64,000 bases of DNA from Hygrophila difformis (lineage: Eukaryota; Streptophyta; Magnoliopsida; Lamiales; Acanthaceae): the NCBI GenBank assembly GCA_030278955.1, contig JAOANR010000001.1:2382894-2446893 (forward strand). Direction: 5' to 3'. The notes below the pieces were generated by a model. That model made no database searches, was not told the origin of the DNA, and was given only the letters and a program-made list of their open reading frames with translations. The position numbers and the translations under genes are program-made. Shown here one piece after another: positions 1 to 12,262 of the stretch. How positions within the stretch are numbered: the first letter of the stretch is position 1; each line of letters begins with the position of its first letter.

Positions 1-172
1 TCTTAATAATGGGTGTTCTTAGTAACAAAAAATCAATATTATCTCTTTACTTTTTAACATTTATTTTATTATATATACTTAAATAATTAAATAAATGATC
101 CATCAAATTCAAATCTATAATTCGATTTGGAGATTGAGATATTCAAGGAATCTTTGATTTTAATTAGATGAA
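1..172. other. AT-rich intergenic DNA
   Basis: No gene or recognisable element is seen. The right edge, at 163-172, is the left target-site copy of the SINE that follows. Confidence 0.5.
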
Positions 173-359
173 TCTTTTTTTTTTCTTTTTTCTAAACAGC
201 CCATACAGGCTAGGGAAGGGAAGTGGTGATAGAAGCCCATGCCACACAAATTACAAAGGAGAATAAAATAGAGGGATAGGGGCTGGTGGGTAATCAAACT
301 TGCAACATTCCGTTGGAAGTATGGGGATTTCACCACTTAAACTAAGTCATCATCCCCTG
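173..359 (-). mobile_element. tRNA-derived SINE, family 1, copy 1
   Basis: Read on the minus strand, a tRNA-like head (decayed A-box and a B-box-like GTTTGATTACC) leads into a body with the phrase GTGGCATGGGCTTC and ends in an A-rich tail, seen as T-rich sequence at 173-195. The flanks ATTAGATGAA (163-172) and ATTAGATAAA (360-369) match at nine of ten positions, as expected for target-primed insertion. Further copies lie at 11261, 14846 and 57804. Confidence 0.75.
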
Positions 360-369
360 ATTAGATAAA

Positions 370-570
370 GCTAATAACATCTTAGTTAATTATATTAGTA
401 TTTTTTTAATTATATAATTAGATTCAATGAATGGCGATCATTATGTAAATGTAGCAACTAGCAAGTAGTTATGGATTTAAATATAAATTCAAACTCTATA
501 TTGAAAAATAAGTTAGTCGCACCGTCAATCAAAAATTACGTGTATCTACAATAATAATAATATATTTTTA

Positions 571-605
<35 letters not shown>

Positions 606-796
606 CATTCTTATAAAAGTGAATGAAATTTGGTGTGCAGATCAAATAATGATTTAATACCCAATGTCCCAATGCAATAATTCAGTTACCAACATTGGCT
701 TGAGGATGATGACAAAAATCTTGCATTCACAGTTTTCAGCAAAGTCAACACAGCTAAATTCAAAACATATACCATCATTAAAGTTGCCATTTTCAT
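370..796. other. Intergenic DNA downstream of the CCCH gene, with poly(A) run
   Basis: AT-rich sequence with a 29-nt A run at 576-604. The part nearest 796 is probably the 3' untranslated region and terminator of the minus-strand zinc-finger gene. No other coding signal is seen. Confidence 0.5.
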
Positions 797-2536
797 CTAT
801 TGAAATGAAAAGGACTCGGGGATCCCTCCACCTAGTTTCACTCTCTTTGCACTTTTAACCTCTGAACTACCACTAAACCTTTGTTGGGATGTTCTGATGA
901 TATGTTGATAGCCACAATTCGCTCCATTCCTACAACCTTTGGAGCTATTGAAATACACACAAGGCTTCCCCATCATCCTTGTCTTTGATTTCAAGAAGCT
1001 TGAGGGGGTGTGCTCTTGATGTTTATCCCTAACCCCACCGTGTTCTTGAATTAGCCTCTTGTAATAGTTCACATCCTTGGTATTATTACAATGCTGTGCA
1101 GGAGTATGTGCCTGAATCTGGGTCGGGTAATAAACAGGTTCACTTGGGGTAGCCATTGCCATTGAAACATTAGGTGTAGCCATTCTTGTTCTTCTTGTAC
1201 TTACTTTGATGGGATCAGAAGGCGGCAAAATATTGGTCGCATAAGGCGGCACACTTGAAGGTGTTTTGTTGTGGTGGATGTTGAGAAGTTGTTGGGTCAA
1301 TTTTGGGTTGCTGAGGAATTCGACGAGTAAGTGAGGATCGATTAAGGTTTGGTTATTGTTGTCTGAACTATTTGGCTCGACAGGAGTTGTAGGGATTCCA
1401 TTGCTCAATGATACATCCTCCTCCTCTGCTCCAATAATGGTGTTTTCTTCAATTGGTCTCAGGGGAATCAACGGAGTGGCGCGATCATCAGCATCAGCAT
1501 CGTCCGCGTCGGGTGAAACGCAGGGGCTGTTTGTTTGTTTGTTTGTTCAAGGATCCAAAAAGTGCACTCAGATCAGATCATAATAATAATGAACAAAGAA
1601 TGTAAAGGCAAATGGTGAAGTTATTAGGACATGAAGAGGTGAATGAATGTGTGTGTCTCACTTTGGAGGAATGAATGATGGGCGAGGATAAATTGCTTCC
1701 GGCGCTCGCAGCTGGCGGTGATTCTCGGACTCAATTTCTTTGCTTCCTTCCCCAGCAACAACATTCCATTCTCTATTCATTACAAACTGTCAAGTGAAGT
1801 GAAACAATACAGAAGAGATCGGTCACTACATTGGCTTTAGATCAGTTTGGTATAAAAATTACACAGCAAAAGAATATTAGTAGTAATTAATATGCTCACT
1901 CTAGGAGGAGGTCTCCAACTATTTCTAGACTGGATTTTCTTGAACCCTGGTGGTAACTCATCATCAATTTCTGATGGCGAGAACAAGATTACCTGATTTT
2001 TTATATAAAAGTCAAAAACACTAAATTGATTAGATAACATAACAGTAGCTGTCAATATGAAGAGCAGGCCTTATTAGACTTAGTGGTGTTAGCAAACCGA
2101 TCATGGATGGGAAAATTCCACCATACTCCTTGCTATTACAATGGGGATTGATCATCTATCTAGTGTAATGAGATAATTAGGAAAACAGCCACAACAATGA
2201 ATCAAGAATTTAGCAATACTAGATCACATTCATTTTAAACCTAATGATGTTTCATCTTCACATTTACCAAACACAACTTGAGTACAACATTTTTTATTTT
2301 TTTTTTGTTTTTTTTTTTTTTTTTTTGAACGAACAAGATCAAGATCACTCTGCAACATTAAAGATCCTATTTGGTTGGATTAATCATCAATTCCTCGTCC
2401 AGAATTAATCCATTCGCTATGAAATTATAAAATATTAACAACAAAAAAACAAAATTGGGTTATCACATTCAAATACCTGACAAAGTTTATCATCTGATGC
2501 CCAAGTAAGACGTTTTGTTTTCCCCGATCTTCTCAT
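797..2536 (-). CDS. CCCH-type zinc finger protein (C3H6/C3H30-like), four exons
   Basis: The predicted protein has 335 residues. Coding exons are 2477-2536, 1900-1992, 1662-1786 and 797-1526, all with GT-AG borders and consistent phases (0, 0, 2). The ATG at 2536 opens with a short basic stretch, MRRSGKTKRLTWASDDKLCQ, typical of this plant family. A conserved ELPPGF motif sits in exon 2 and an aromatic-rich AIYPRPSFIPP segment in exon 3. A single C-x8-C-x5-C-x3-H finger lies near residues 282-302, followed by a basic KSAKRVKL stretch that could be a nuclear signal. Single CCCH fingers generally bind RNA or sometimes DNA, but the target is unknown here. Arabidopsis C3H6 is somewhat longer. The adjacent IQD gene on the same strand matches the Arabidopsis arrangement as I recall it. 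Exon borders were inferred by eye, without transcripts. Confidence 0.88.
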
Positions 2537-2817
2537 TTTACAGATCAATAATCAATAGAATGTTGGATTTGATTATGTTATCAAATTTCGAATTGAATCG
2601 TTTATTTTCGATAGACGGATTGATCTTGAATAATTTCGATTTAGTTTCCAACAGAGCTTGAATAGAGTGAATTGAGAAACAGGGATTGACAGGAAAGAAT
2701 GACGATGAACCCTAAATCCTCCAGATTCATGGCCAGATCATGAATGAAGAAAAGATTTGATTTTTATTTTTTTACGTTTTCGTTTTGTTTGTAGGATGGA
2801 ATAGGGGAAAACATATG

Positions 2818-2827
2818 CTTATATAGG
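2818..2827 (-). promoter_or_regulatory. Putative TATA box of the CCCH gene
   Basis: On the minus strand the sequence reads CCTATATAAG, about 280 nt upstream of the ATG. That would leave a 5' untranslated region of roughly 250 nt. The position is inferred from motif and distance only. Confidence 0.45.
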
Positions 2828-2829
2828 AC

Positions 2830-3615
2830 GGAACTCTTGGGAGTGGCGATCAAGGCCCAACTCCCAACGGCAATTCGATCTACAATCCGCTAAACCTTTT
2901 TTTTTTTTGGTTACAATATTATTTTCCAAGGGTAAGATTTTTATTTTAATTTCAATTATCCGTGATACATTGCTGATTATTTATTGAGTTTTAATCAATA
3001 AGTAATTTTGGTAAGCGTAGATTACGGTATAAATAACTGTATCAAATCTCACTGAAATAGCATATCTCCAAATAATCTGTGCTGAAATTCAAAACAGATT
3101 ACATGAAAACAAAATGCAACAAGAATAACAGTGTTGTGTAATCTACAGGCAACCTTATTTTCTTCACAAATACGCATCTCAAAAACAACACAAGCATTAC
3201 TGTTGTTTTCGCTTTCGCCATGGAAAAATGAAAACAGATTTCACAAACGAGACAAAAAGGAGAAAAAATCCATCTACAATCTCGATCACCTTCCATTGTG
3301 ATAACCGGTCATAGCCGCCACTTCCTCTCTAAAGAAAAGCCCAGAAGCAAACAATAATGATAAGACCATAGGCAATGAAGTGTATATATATAAGGATATG
3401 ATATACATAATACATAACATATGTCATGTAGACGCCATGGACGAGACAACATCATCAGTAGATCATAAGCAGCAATATAGCCATAGTGTATTAATAGGCA
3501 AGGAAATGCAAAAACTGACTCTGATATTAATAAATGGATGCATCTGGAGAATAGAGCACTTCATGTGGCAAGAACAAATGATAAGCATAATTAAAATGAG
3601 AAAGATAGTTAATTA
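2830..3615. other. Intergenic spacer between CCCH and IQD genes
   Basis: AT-rich spacer. The part from about 3300 to 3615 is probably the IQD 3' untranslated region. No further gene is seen. Confidence 0.45.
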
Positions 3616-6600
3616 TTAGATGGTACCTTGAGGAGACCGGTTTCCAGTTCCTTTGGTGTTCAGCTGGGCCGGAGAGAGAGCACGGCGGACATGAGGAGAA
3701 CCCTGTTGTGAATTTGTAACAGGTAGGGAGGCCCTATAATTGATGTTTTGCACATCAGGACTTGACTGCGGCGACACATTAGATATTACTTTAGCTCTTG
3801 CCGATTTGGTTGCTTGCATGTAACTCGGTAGGGAATTGCCGCTGCTAGCATCTTTTTGCTCCTCTTGTGCATGAATGGGCTTTGTTTGTTCGAATGAATT
3901 GCGCCTCTTTCCAGCTTTATGCTCCTTTGGAAGCTGCTCCAAGCTTTTTCCTGAAGGAGAATCGTGATTTGGGGTGGCTGGTGAAAGTAATCGCTTTTTA
4001 TTCCTTTTGGCCCTGCTTGTTTTGCCTGTGCTTTTCTCAGGTTCAGTAGACATTTGGCAAGGAGTTGCTCGAGATTCAGCAGCTGAGGTGCAGCTTGTTG
4101 GAGATGCTTCAGGCAATAGATTGTGTACCAAGTCATTTTCTTTAGGTTCTAACTCCCCTAGAAGATTGCTTTGTTCAGATTCCGTCTTCTTCTGAAGCTC
4201 CATCGAGTCTGCAGCTATGACAGAACTAACACGCTCACTAGATACCAAGTCGACACCTTCATAGCTTACCAACTGATTTATATCGGGGTATGATAATTCG
4301 GTTCCCAGCAGGTCAGAATCATCAGCGGCTTCAAACACTAACTTGCCCCTACCTCCAAGGCGGTCAGTTGCACCCAATATTTTAGAATCCTGTTCGATAT
4401 CATTGGCTCCATTTTCGTGCCTATCTGGTGAGTCAAGTGTAGAAGAGATGGAAAGTTCAGTACCACAATCTGACCTAGCAAGCTGACGCGCAGAGTCATT
4501 TGAAATGGAAACATTAACCAACCCAATCTCCCTAGACCCGAATGATGGACCGATAGAAGCAGAATTGAAACTGGATTGAACTCCAGGACTGTCACCGAGT
4601 AAAGCGGTTACATAAAGTGTACTGGTTGAACCTTCCTCATGCTCTGATGGGCTGGCAACTGCAGTAAGACTTTTTGTTTTTGGTAATGATTCAATTGCAT
4701 CAGTTTCTGGTTGCTCGGTGAAAACCTGCCTCGGATCAGTTAAGCATTGTATGTTTCCAGTATCAGCTGTATCCGGGAGAGATCTCATTTCCACTTTTGA
4801 TGACAGAACAGTTTCTTCCAGCACGGTAGTATCAGGCTGTGCAGGATTGTGTCCTAAAGCAGATTTGTCAATATTTTGCAGCACTGGATGGCTACTAGAT
4901 GATGGTGAGATTGATGAGCTGGCATGGAGGCCAAGCTCCTCTGCATCGTAAGTGATTAATTCATCATTTTCAAATGAATCATCTGATGATCCCATAGCAG
5001 GCTTGAAGTCAATTGTCTCGGAATGAAAACTAGATTGAACTAGAGTGTTCCCTTTGCCTACAGAATGTTCACAGTCTTCACTATTGTGCTTCTCTCCAGC
5101 CGATCCAAACTTCTGTGGCTCTTCATTCATTGCTGATGAAGCGAACATCCATCTTTCAAGCCATTTCCAGGCTGAGTCAGATTTTGATGGCTCGCATTTG
5201 ATTTTGATTGGTTGGCTCCTTGGTGTTGATTCCATAAGCTTAAATTAAAATCCATTAAAACAAGGTTTATCAGTTATGCCAGCATAACTAATGAAGTATA
5301 TTAGAAGCTCCATGTCCATACATCAATTTACCTGACGAGCAAACTTATTGCTAAGCAGCTTCTCAGAGGAGGTATAAGCGCAACTAATGTTTGGTTCTGC
5401 TGATCCACTGTCTGTCTGAAATCAGTTATTAGGAATTAGGATGGAAGGTATCAAGCATAAGAACAGCCAAACGTTTACATTATTTGATCCTCTATCAATG
5501 GTTTAGGAAGATATATGCACCCATAGGCATAGTCAACATAACCTAAGACAGAAAATACAGTGAGGACAAACCCTACCCTGTCATGAAAACTCCAAATTAA
5601 GTAATCAATTACTGCCACAAGATTATTTTCTGATTCTTCATGGACAAAATAGATTGTTATTGCATCTCTTAAGTCTTAAAAGTTCATCTCACAGACTTAT
5701 GGACCGAGCATTAGAATTTCCGGTTGATGCACATCCCAAAATCAAATAATAAGGGAACTTTCATATGAGGATTTGGTGGCGCCTACTGCAGGATTATTCC
5801 AATGCATAAAGGAAGAATGCTTGCATGTGAGGGGACAAGATCAAGCCAGAGTATCATTATAGAATGGAAATTGAGGATCGAGGTAGAATGTTGGATATGA
5901 GCGCATTATTATACGTTACCAATAGCATTGGATCGAGGGTGCTTTTTCCACTGTCACCATATTGCTTCCGTGAACCTTCTTCAAGTAAACATGTACGTCG
6001 TCTTCGTACAAGAGTTTGCATTTTGACAATGGCTTGAATGCACCGAAGAGTTCCAACAGCATGCCTTCGAACTAAATGCCCTCGTACAGCAGCTTGCAAT
6101 TTTATTGCATTTTTCTGCTTGAATAGAACTTGACGTGCCTGATAAGATATGACAAACATTGTGATATACACAAATCTAGATAACCTAAAACGAAAAGCGA
6201 AAAATAATAATAAAATGGTCTAACTCTTAATTAGAAACCCACCAGATATCCCCTAATAGCTGCCTGAATTATAATGATACTAGACTCATTGGTGGATAAA
6301 TCACCCGTACAGTCATCATCTCTAAGAGATAATGTCTCTGACAGCCCTGAGTCAATTTTAGCAGGTAACTCAGTCTTCTCCTGTGTTATTTCAACTACAG
6401 AAATCTTTTCTGGAGATGTCAAGTTAGGCTGCACTTCGAAGCTGGCAGAAGTGGATTCTGGGCGTGCTTTATCTGCAAATGAAGGAACCTCTGATACGAT
6501 TGTGGTACTCAACACTCGATGTCGAGCAGATCTCTTCCGGAAGCTCCAGCCACATCGATGACTTGAAGCATTGTTCTACAAAATAATTCAGAACTTATTA

Positions 6601-8311
6601 AATTCAAATAAAACTAATATCCTCCAAGACCATGAATGCTGGTGATCAAATTCCTTATAACTGATTTCATAGGGATAGGAGCCAGGGGGAATCCCCCCTC
6701 ATTCACCAATGTGGGACACTCAACACTTGGAACTCACATGTTCACAAAAGGATATGCATGAAACCTATGTGTGTGTAAAAGTAGCCACATTGCAAAAGCA
6801 TGGGGATATTAAATCTAGACCACGGTAAGCATTCACAAGATCCAGACACTACAAATATTTGCACAGTGGTTGTGCCAAGCTTTAACACAGTATTATGTCA
6901 CATAAACTGCGCACACAAGGCTGGGGTGATGAAAGAGACAACATGTCCCAGCTACCAACCAAAAAGGTACAGTAGCATACTAAACATTAGAAGAGTTGTT
7001 TAGCATTGTAACGGTCAAATCTTAAATACAAATATATGATGCATTGCTTATAATTTGAATTTGCATCAACCTGGGATTATTTTTTGAGTCACATAAATTG
7101 CTTATTTCTCACTGTTTCTTTTAATGCTGATTTTGATATTTACCCTGTCTCTTTAATACATATTACTATAACACTAAATAAATTAGAATACATGAATTTG
7201 TTTGTCTTGGTTTCCCATTTACTTTTCATAACCAGAACATTCTGAACAAACCTACCAAAAAAGATTATAGCAATTACAAACAAACCAAACACTTTTCCAT
7301 TTACTTTCGGGCAAGTTCCTTCTACTCCCAATACAACATACACAATTTGTCCACTGGTTTCACTTCAACAAAAATAAAAAATAAAGCCAAAAAAATTAAA
7401 AAATGATTTTCAGCATATGTTCTATTTCCAAGTTCAGGAAGTGATGCTAGAGAACAGAAGCATCATAGAAAAAATAAGAAAGTAAAACCCTTTAAGCCTA
7501 TATGTATGTTCTCATTAAAAATGAAATAAGTAAATACTCAATTGAAATTGGCAAACAAATTAAATTAACATGAACAATTGCCTTTATGGTGCAAGCATGT
7601 TTACCCTGTTTGAGTAACAAAGCAAGAAATAGCTTCAACAATCCAAAGTCAATGTGAAACAGATGCCAAAAGTAACTACACCCATAATCAATCACACTTT
7701 TCAGTCAGAAATTCATATTACAGTCGCAGCAGATGTCTGAATTGTCTTACGAAACATCAATCCAATCTACTTGGAACATAAAAGCGATTAAGCAGTTAGG
7801 AAAGGGACATCCGTAAAAAATATAAAAAAAAAAAAACTGAAATACTAAAAATAAACTTCTCCACCGAAATACCCAAAAGATCAACGATTGCATGGAAAAT
7901 TATACCAAAAAAAATATTTACTACTTAAGAGTTAAGAGTATTGAAAAGCGTCGAATGGTAAAGCCAACGGCCACGACTAAAACCACTCTTGCACATTCTG
8001 CCATAGATTTCAGTTCAACCAGCAGATAAATCAAAGAAAATACAGTATCTGCACCACATAATTGCAAAAACAAATACTACATTGGAATCGAATCAATTGA
8101 AAACTCACACCAAATAATCAATCACAATGAATTGCTGAATATGCCTACAAAAATTCATTAACTCGATCACTAAAGAATAAAGAAAGAAAAAAGAAAAAAC
8201 AATCAATTGCAATAAACAAACAATTCCAAATATACGTACTTGGGGATCCTCAGTGGCTGAATCACCGCCACAGGCGATCATCCCAAGGCACGATGCAGTT
8301 GATTTTCCCAT
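3616..8311 (-). CDS. IQD32: IQ67-domain calmodulin-binding scaffold protein, IQD32-like, five exons
   Basis: The predicted protein has 776 residues, close to the ~790 of Arabidopsis IQD32. Coding exons are 8240-8311, 6243-6575, 5920-6138, 5332-5415 and 3616-5238, all phase 0 with GT-AG borders. The N-terminus MGKSTASCLGMIACGG is the family hallmark. The IQ67 region (about residues 120-185) carries IQ repeats such as IIIIQAAIRGYL and IKLQAAVRGHLVRR. It is split after RGYL by the phase-0 intron characteristic of IQD genes. A C-terminal DUF4005-like segment (SYMQATKSARAK) lies near residue 707. The long acidic, serine-rich middle is typical of the IQD28-32 clade. These proteins bind calmodulin and associate with microtubules, plasma membrane or nucleus. 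Intron 1 is about 1.66 kb. The symbol is by family resemblance. Confidence 0.92.
6576..8239 (-). other. Intron 1 of the IQD32-like gene
   Basis: A 1.66-kb intron. Around 6700-6790 there is a short segment with a CACCAATGTGGGACACTCAA phrase that looks like decayed retroelement sequence. Otherwise it is AT-rich and has no recognised content. Confidence 0.5.
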
Positions 8312-8532
8312 AGCTTTCCCTCTCCGAAGAGCTTTGCCGCTTCAATTCCAAAAACTGGAAACGGTAAGGACACCTGTAGTATAAATCTGCAGATTGCAGG
8401 AGTCCAGTCCCGCACTGTGCAGCACACCAACACAGAGAGGAGAAAGCCAGACAGCAATGAGCTGATGCGCGCTAGAGCAGTGACCGGCGAGTGGAATCAA
8501 GTGAAATGGAAAACGGACTCAAACATCTCCTC

Positions 8533-8543
8533 TTAAATATAGT
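8533..8543 (-). promoter_or_regulatory. Putative TATA element of the IQD32-like gene
   Basis: The minus strand reads ACTATATTTAAG about 225 nt upstream of the ATG. This is a motif-based guess. Confidence 0.3.
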
Positions 8544-8630
8544 TGGCTTTTGGGTTTGGTTCCGTCTTCCTCTCTTTCCTTTGCCTCTTTCCCCACTCGA
8601 TGACGACGTGGATTTTTCACTTACTAATTA

Positions 8631-8776
8631 CTCCCTCCGTCGCACCCAGAATTGGTTTGTGAGTATATGGTGGGATCCACCGTAGTGAAAATTATTTTTA
8701 TTTATAGGAAGAAGATATTTATAAGGGGACATTCAAAAATAATAAGTATGACATTTTTGGAATGGGAGGGAGGGAG
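8631..8776. mobile_element. Stowaway-type MITE, 146 bp
   Basis: Terminal inverted repeats CTCCCTCCGT and GGGAGGGAG are flanked by TA at 8629-8630 and 8777-8778. It lies about 90 bp upstream of the IQD TATA candidate. Confidence 0.8.
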
Positions 8777-8803
8777 TACTATATTCTTACTTGTAAAGTA
8801 GTA

Positions 8804-9062
8804 CTCCCTCCGTCCCACCTAAGACGTCTTGTTTGACTTTTTGACATTGTTCATTGTTCAACTTTGACTCAATATTATTGTAAGTATATATTTGAAAAAA
8901 ATAGTAGAGTTTGGTCCTGTTAGATTCGTCTAATCATATACTTTTAGAATATATATTTTACATAATTTTTTCTTGTATATAGTTTGAGTTGTTAACAATT
9001 TAAAAAGTGTATTGGATTGTATGCAGAAATCAAACAGGACATCTTAGTTAGGACAGAGGGAG
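8804..9062. mobile_element. Stowaway-type MITE, 259 bp
   Basis: The ends CTCCCTCCGTCCCACCTAAG and the reverse-complementary CTTAGTTAGGACAGAGGGAG are flanked by TA at 8802-8803 and 9063-9064. The same family recurs at 36320, 48343 and elsewhere. Confidence 0.88.
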
Positions 9063-9064
9063 TA

Positions 9065-9455
9065 ATAAATTTAGACGCCGGACCACAAGAGTCATGCGAT
9101 TATCTAATTATCATATTTTACAAATTCAATAAATTAGATAAGTTATTTTTTAAAAAAAAAAAATTTGTAGAATACTACTTTAGTAAAAGTCATTATTTCA
9201 GAAGTTTCTCACCAAATGGTACCTAATGTAATTGGAACGGGATAGGGTCATAAGATGCACTTAGATGGACGGTTTCGAATAATCGGACTTAGAAAATTAA
9301 TCATTAAAAAAAGTAATATCTAATATTTTTGGGAACAAAAAAAAAGTAATATCTAATATTAGTAGTAGTAATTTATAGTAAAAATTGAATAATATGCTTT
9401 TAAGTAAAATTGTAATACTAAAAAAACTTATATTGTTGAGGCATACTATTTGTCA
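9065..9455. other. AT-rich intergenic DNA
   Basis: No gene is seen. A short imperfect direct repeat, AAAGTAATATCTAATATT, occurs twice at about 9310-9360. Confidence 0.5.
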
Positions 9456-9464
9456 AATAAGGAA

Positions 9465-10696
9465 TGAAAAAAAAGGTAAAAACGTCCTTTATCTTTCCAA
9501 AAATTTCAAATCCGTCCTTTTTCTATTTTATTACCGATTTAGTCCGCTACAAATGCTAATTATGTTCAAATCAGTCCTTTTTTCACTAATTATATTCTAA
9601 TTGCTGACGTGGCAAGGGTTTTAATTTAAACCTGACACGTGTGCATAATATTAGTCCTTTTTCTTTTATCTTTTGCCAATTCAGTCCTAAACTTTTATTT
9701 TGTTCTATTTAGTCCTCTACCCCAATCACTCATTTTTATATTAATTGGCCTGAAACCTTTCAAATTATTTCATTTTAGGCCCAGAACCTTAAATTTTTTA
9801 TTATTACTAATCCATTTATCAAATAAATGCACAACATACTTCCATAAATAAAATTAAACACCAAACCTCATATATTGGGTTCGACTCCTTTGTTATCGGG
9901 TCTTTCAAGTACCGGAATTTTACGGACTCTCTCTAATAACCACTCGACCGTAACCGATTGTTCATTGGTTTTGGTTTCCTTCAGTAACAATCAATAGAAT
10001 CTTACTTTGCGTCCTACCTTAGGATGTAGCAATATTTAAAAGTAAATGATTTTACTTGAATTTTTAGAAGGTTATGGATACAGGAAGCCTTGGTTTTATT
10101 GAAAAATATTAATATTATTAAAAATATTAAAAAAATAGCCTGAATTTTATTGTCCACAAAGTATGATTGTGCTGATTGTTGCTGAAGGAAACCAGAACCA
10201 ATGAACCATCGTTACGGTCGGGTGGTTAGAGAGAGTCCGTAAAATTCGGAACTTCAAAGACCCGGTAACAAGGCGGTCAAACCCAATGTATGAGGTTTGA
10301 TATTTAATTTTATTTACGGAAGTATGTTGGGCATTTATTTGATAAATGGATTAGTAATAATAAAAAATTTAAGGTTCTGGGCCTAAAATGAAATAATTTG
10401 AAAGGTTTGAGGCCAATTAATATAAAAATGAGTGATTGGGGTAGAGGACTAAATAGAACAAAATAAAAGTTTAGGACTGAATTGGCAAAAGATAAAAGAA
10501 AAATGACTAATATTATGCACACGTGTCATGTTTAAATTAAAACCCTTGTCACGTCAGCAATTAGAATATAATTAGTGAAAAAAGGACTGATTTGAACATA
10601 ATTAGCATTTGTAGCGGACTAAATCGGTAATAAAATAGAAAAAGGACGGATTTGAAATTTTTGGAAAGATAAAGGACGTTTTTACCTTTTTTTTCC
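9465..10696. mobile_element. MULE-like foldback element, copy 1, 1232 bp
   Basis: Two long inverted arms (about 9465-10010 and 10160-10696) are nearly reverse complements and surround a ~150-bp unique centre. The ends read TGAAAAAAAAGG and CCTTTTTTTTCC. A perfect 9-bp duplication, AATAAGGAA, flanks it at 9456-9464 and 10697-10705, the size made by Mutator-like transposases. No transposase is encoded, so it would be non-autonomous. A ~70-codon open frame appears once in each arm and reflects the repeat rather than a gene. Confidence 0.85.
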
Positions 10697-10705
10697 AATA
10701 AGGAA

Positions 10706-11145
10706 TCATCATTGTGCATTTGCTAGTTAACATGAATTTGATATTTTCAAATATACTGACCATTTTATTTTATCCATTGCCGACACAACAAATTAAACAA
10801 GTCTTTGTGTATAAATCCAGCGTCGGCATCGCATTATAATATTTTTTTTGTTCCTTTCATTTCTTTTACTAATTTGTTTCAAAACTAATATTTTGAAAAT
10901 CTGGTGGTCATTGGTTATCGTGTTAATTTTTTTTTACTATATGCTAAAATTATAGATATTCTAATTATCGATAAGTATAAGTAATTATTATAGATATTGT
11001 TAATATTCATTGATTAGATTAATTGTCTTGTTTATACGTATAAATCAAATATATTATATTTTTATATAAATCGATTACCATTATATAGGAGTATTTAATA
11101 TCATAATCTGCATATTAAAAAAAAATTAAAATTTAACATATAAAA
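10706..11145. other. AT-rich intergenic DNA
   Basis: No gene or element is recognised between the MULE-like element and the Helitron end. Confidence 0.5.
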
Positions 11146-11260
11146 CTAGCATACCCGCCCGCGCAATGCGCGGTAAGTAAAATTTATATATATTTTTTAA
11201 AATAACATAAGATTTTAAAAATTCAAATATTGTACGTATTACATAAAATTTGGTTCATGC

Positions 11261-11421
11261 GGGGTTGGAGACTTAATCAAGTGGTAGCTCCCCAACTCTC
11301 AATCTATATGTTGGGGGTTCGAATCCCCATCCGGCCCCTTATCCCTTCCGTTTGTTCCCTTTATAATTGTATGACATGAGCTCCCACTACCCTTTTCAGA
11401 CCTTCAATGACATCTTAAAAA
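11261..11421 (+). mobile_element. tRNA-derived SINE, family 1, copy 2
   Basis: The head carries an A-box-like segment (ACTTAATCAAGTGGTAGCTC) and a perfect B-box GGTTCGAATCC, followed by the family body and a short A tail. The flanks AATTTGGTTCATGC (11247-11260) and AATTTAGTTCATGC (11422-11435) differ at one position, a clear target duplication. It is nested in the Helitron. Confidence 0.85.
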
Positions 11422-11645
11422 AATTTAGTTCATGCTAATTTTCTGACCACATTATTGAGAAAAAATGTGACAAAGTAGTTTAGCAACTTTGTCAATTAAG
11501 TTATTTTCCTAATATTATTGTTTTATTGATTTAGCCCTTAATCAATTTGATTTTACATTTTTAAATTTGTAATTTCCTAGATATAATTTTAACTCCATTT
11601 ATATTTTATATGTTACTTTATTATTATATATTACACTAATAATGC

Positions 11646-11972
11646 TACTGGACTACTTGACCAATGGCATGCCTCCCGCACTTAGCGAGACGTCTTTGAC
11701 GATGTTCAGTTCATCATGTACTTTGCGAGGGTAAAATGGTCGCGGATTGTCTAGCAAAATATGGTGCAACTTTAGAAGAATTCTACACTACTTGGACATT
11801 CCCCCATACTTCACGCACAGGGTGTTAGCGGCGGATTCTTCCGGCGTATGGTTCCCAAAAACCTAAGTGTTAGCTCATTTTTTCCTTTCTGCTTTTTTTG
11901 GACACCTCTTTTTGTTGCTGTTTTTTCCCTTTATTTTCTTTTCAACTTGTTATTTGGCGTCAGCTTTCCAAA
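11646..11972 (+). pseudogene. 5'-truncated LINE remnant (RNase H C-terminus and 3' end)
   Basis: A frame starting near 11711 reads GKMVADCLAKYGATLEEFY and ends at a stop near 11825. This resembles the C-terminus of the RNase H domain in plant L1 ORF2 proteins. It is followed by a T-rich 3' region that stops at AAAAAATAATG. The upstream part of ORF2 is missing. AATAATG at both edges may be a short target duplication. It is nested in the Helitron. Confidence 0.5.
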
Positions 11973-12070
11973 AAATAATGTTAATAATCTTAGAACATTG
12001 TTCACATAAATATGGAGTGACTAATGCAAATCTAATCATGAATATATAATTATCATATTGTATTATATTA

Positions 12071-12249
12071 TACTTTCTCCGTTTCTTTTTAAGTATTACA
12101 CTTTTTTTTTGGGTGCGACATAATAAATGTTATATTACCATATATAGAATGCTTTTAAAGGTATAACACTTCAACTAAAGCACTTTTGTTCCTTGCATTG
12201 AATCTCGTGTCATTTTCTTATCTTACACTTATTTTGAAATGAAGGGAGT
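12071..12249. mobile_element. Degenerate Stowaway-like MITE
   Basis: The ends ACTTTCTCCGTTTC and GAAATGAAGGGAGTA are imperfect Stowaway termini. The interior (GTGTCATTTTCTTATCTTAC) matches a second copy at about 34905-35052. It is nested in the Helitron. Confidence 0.6.
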
Positions 12250-12262
12250 ATTATATTATATG

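Noticed and set aside
9639..9851. A 70-codon hydrophobic frame repeated in opposite orientation at 10310-10522 and partly at 37199
   Set aside because: It lies in the inverted arms of the MULE-like elements. Similarity comes from the repeat, and no family is recognisable.
11261..11340. Possible tRNA gene (good B-box)
   Set aside because: The cloverleaf is incomplete, a SINE body and A tail follow, and the unit is flanked by a target duplication.
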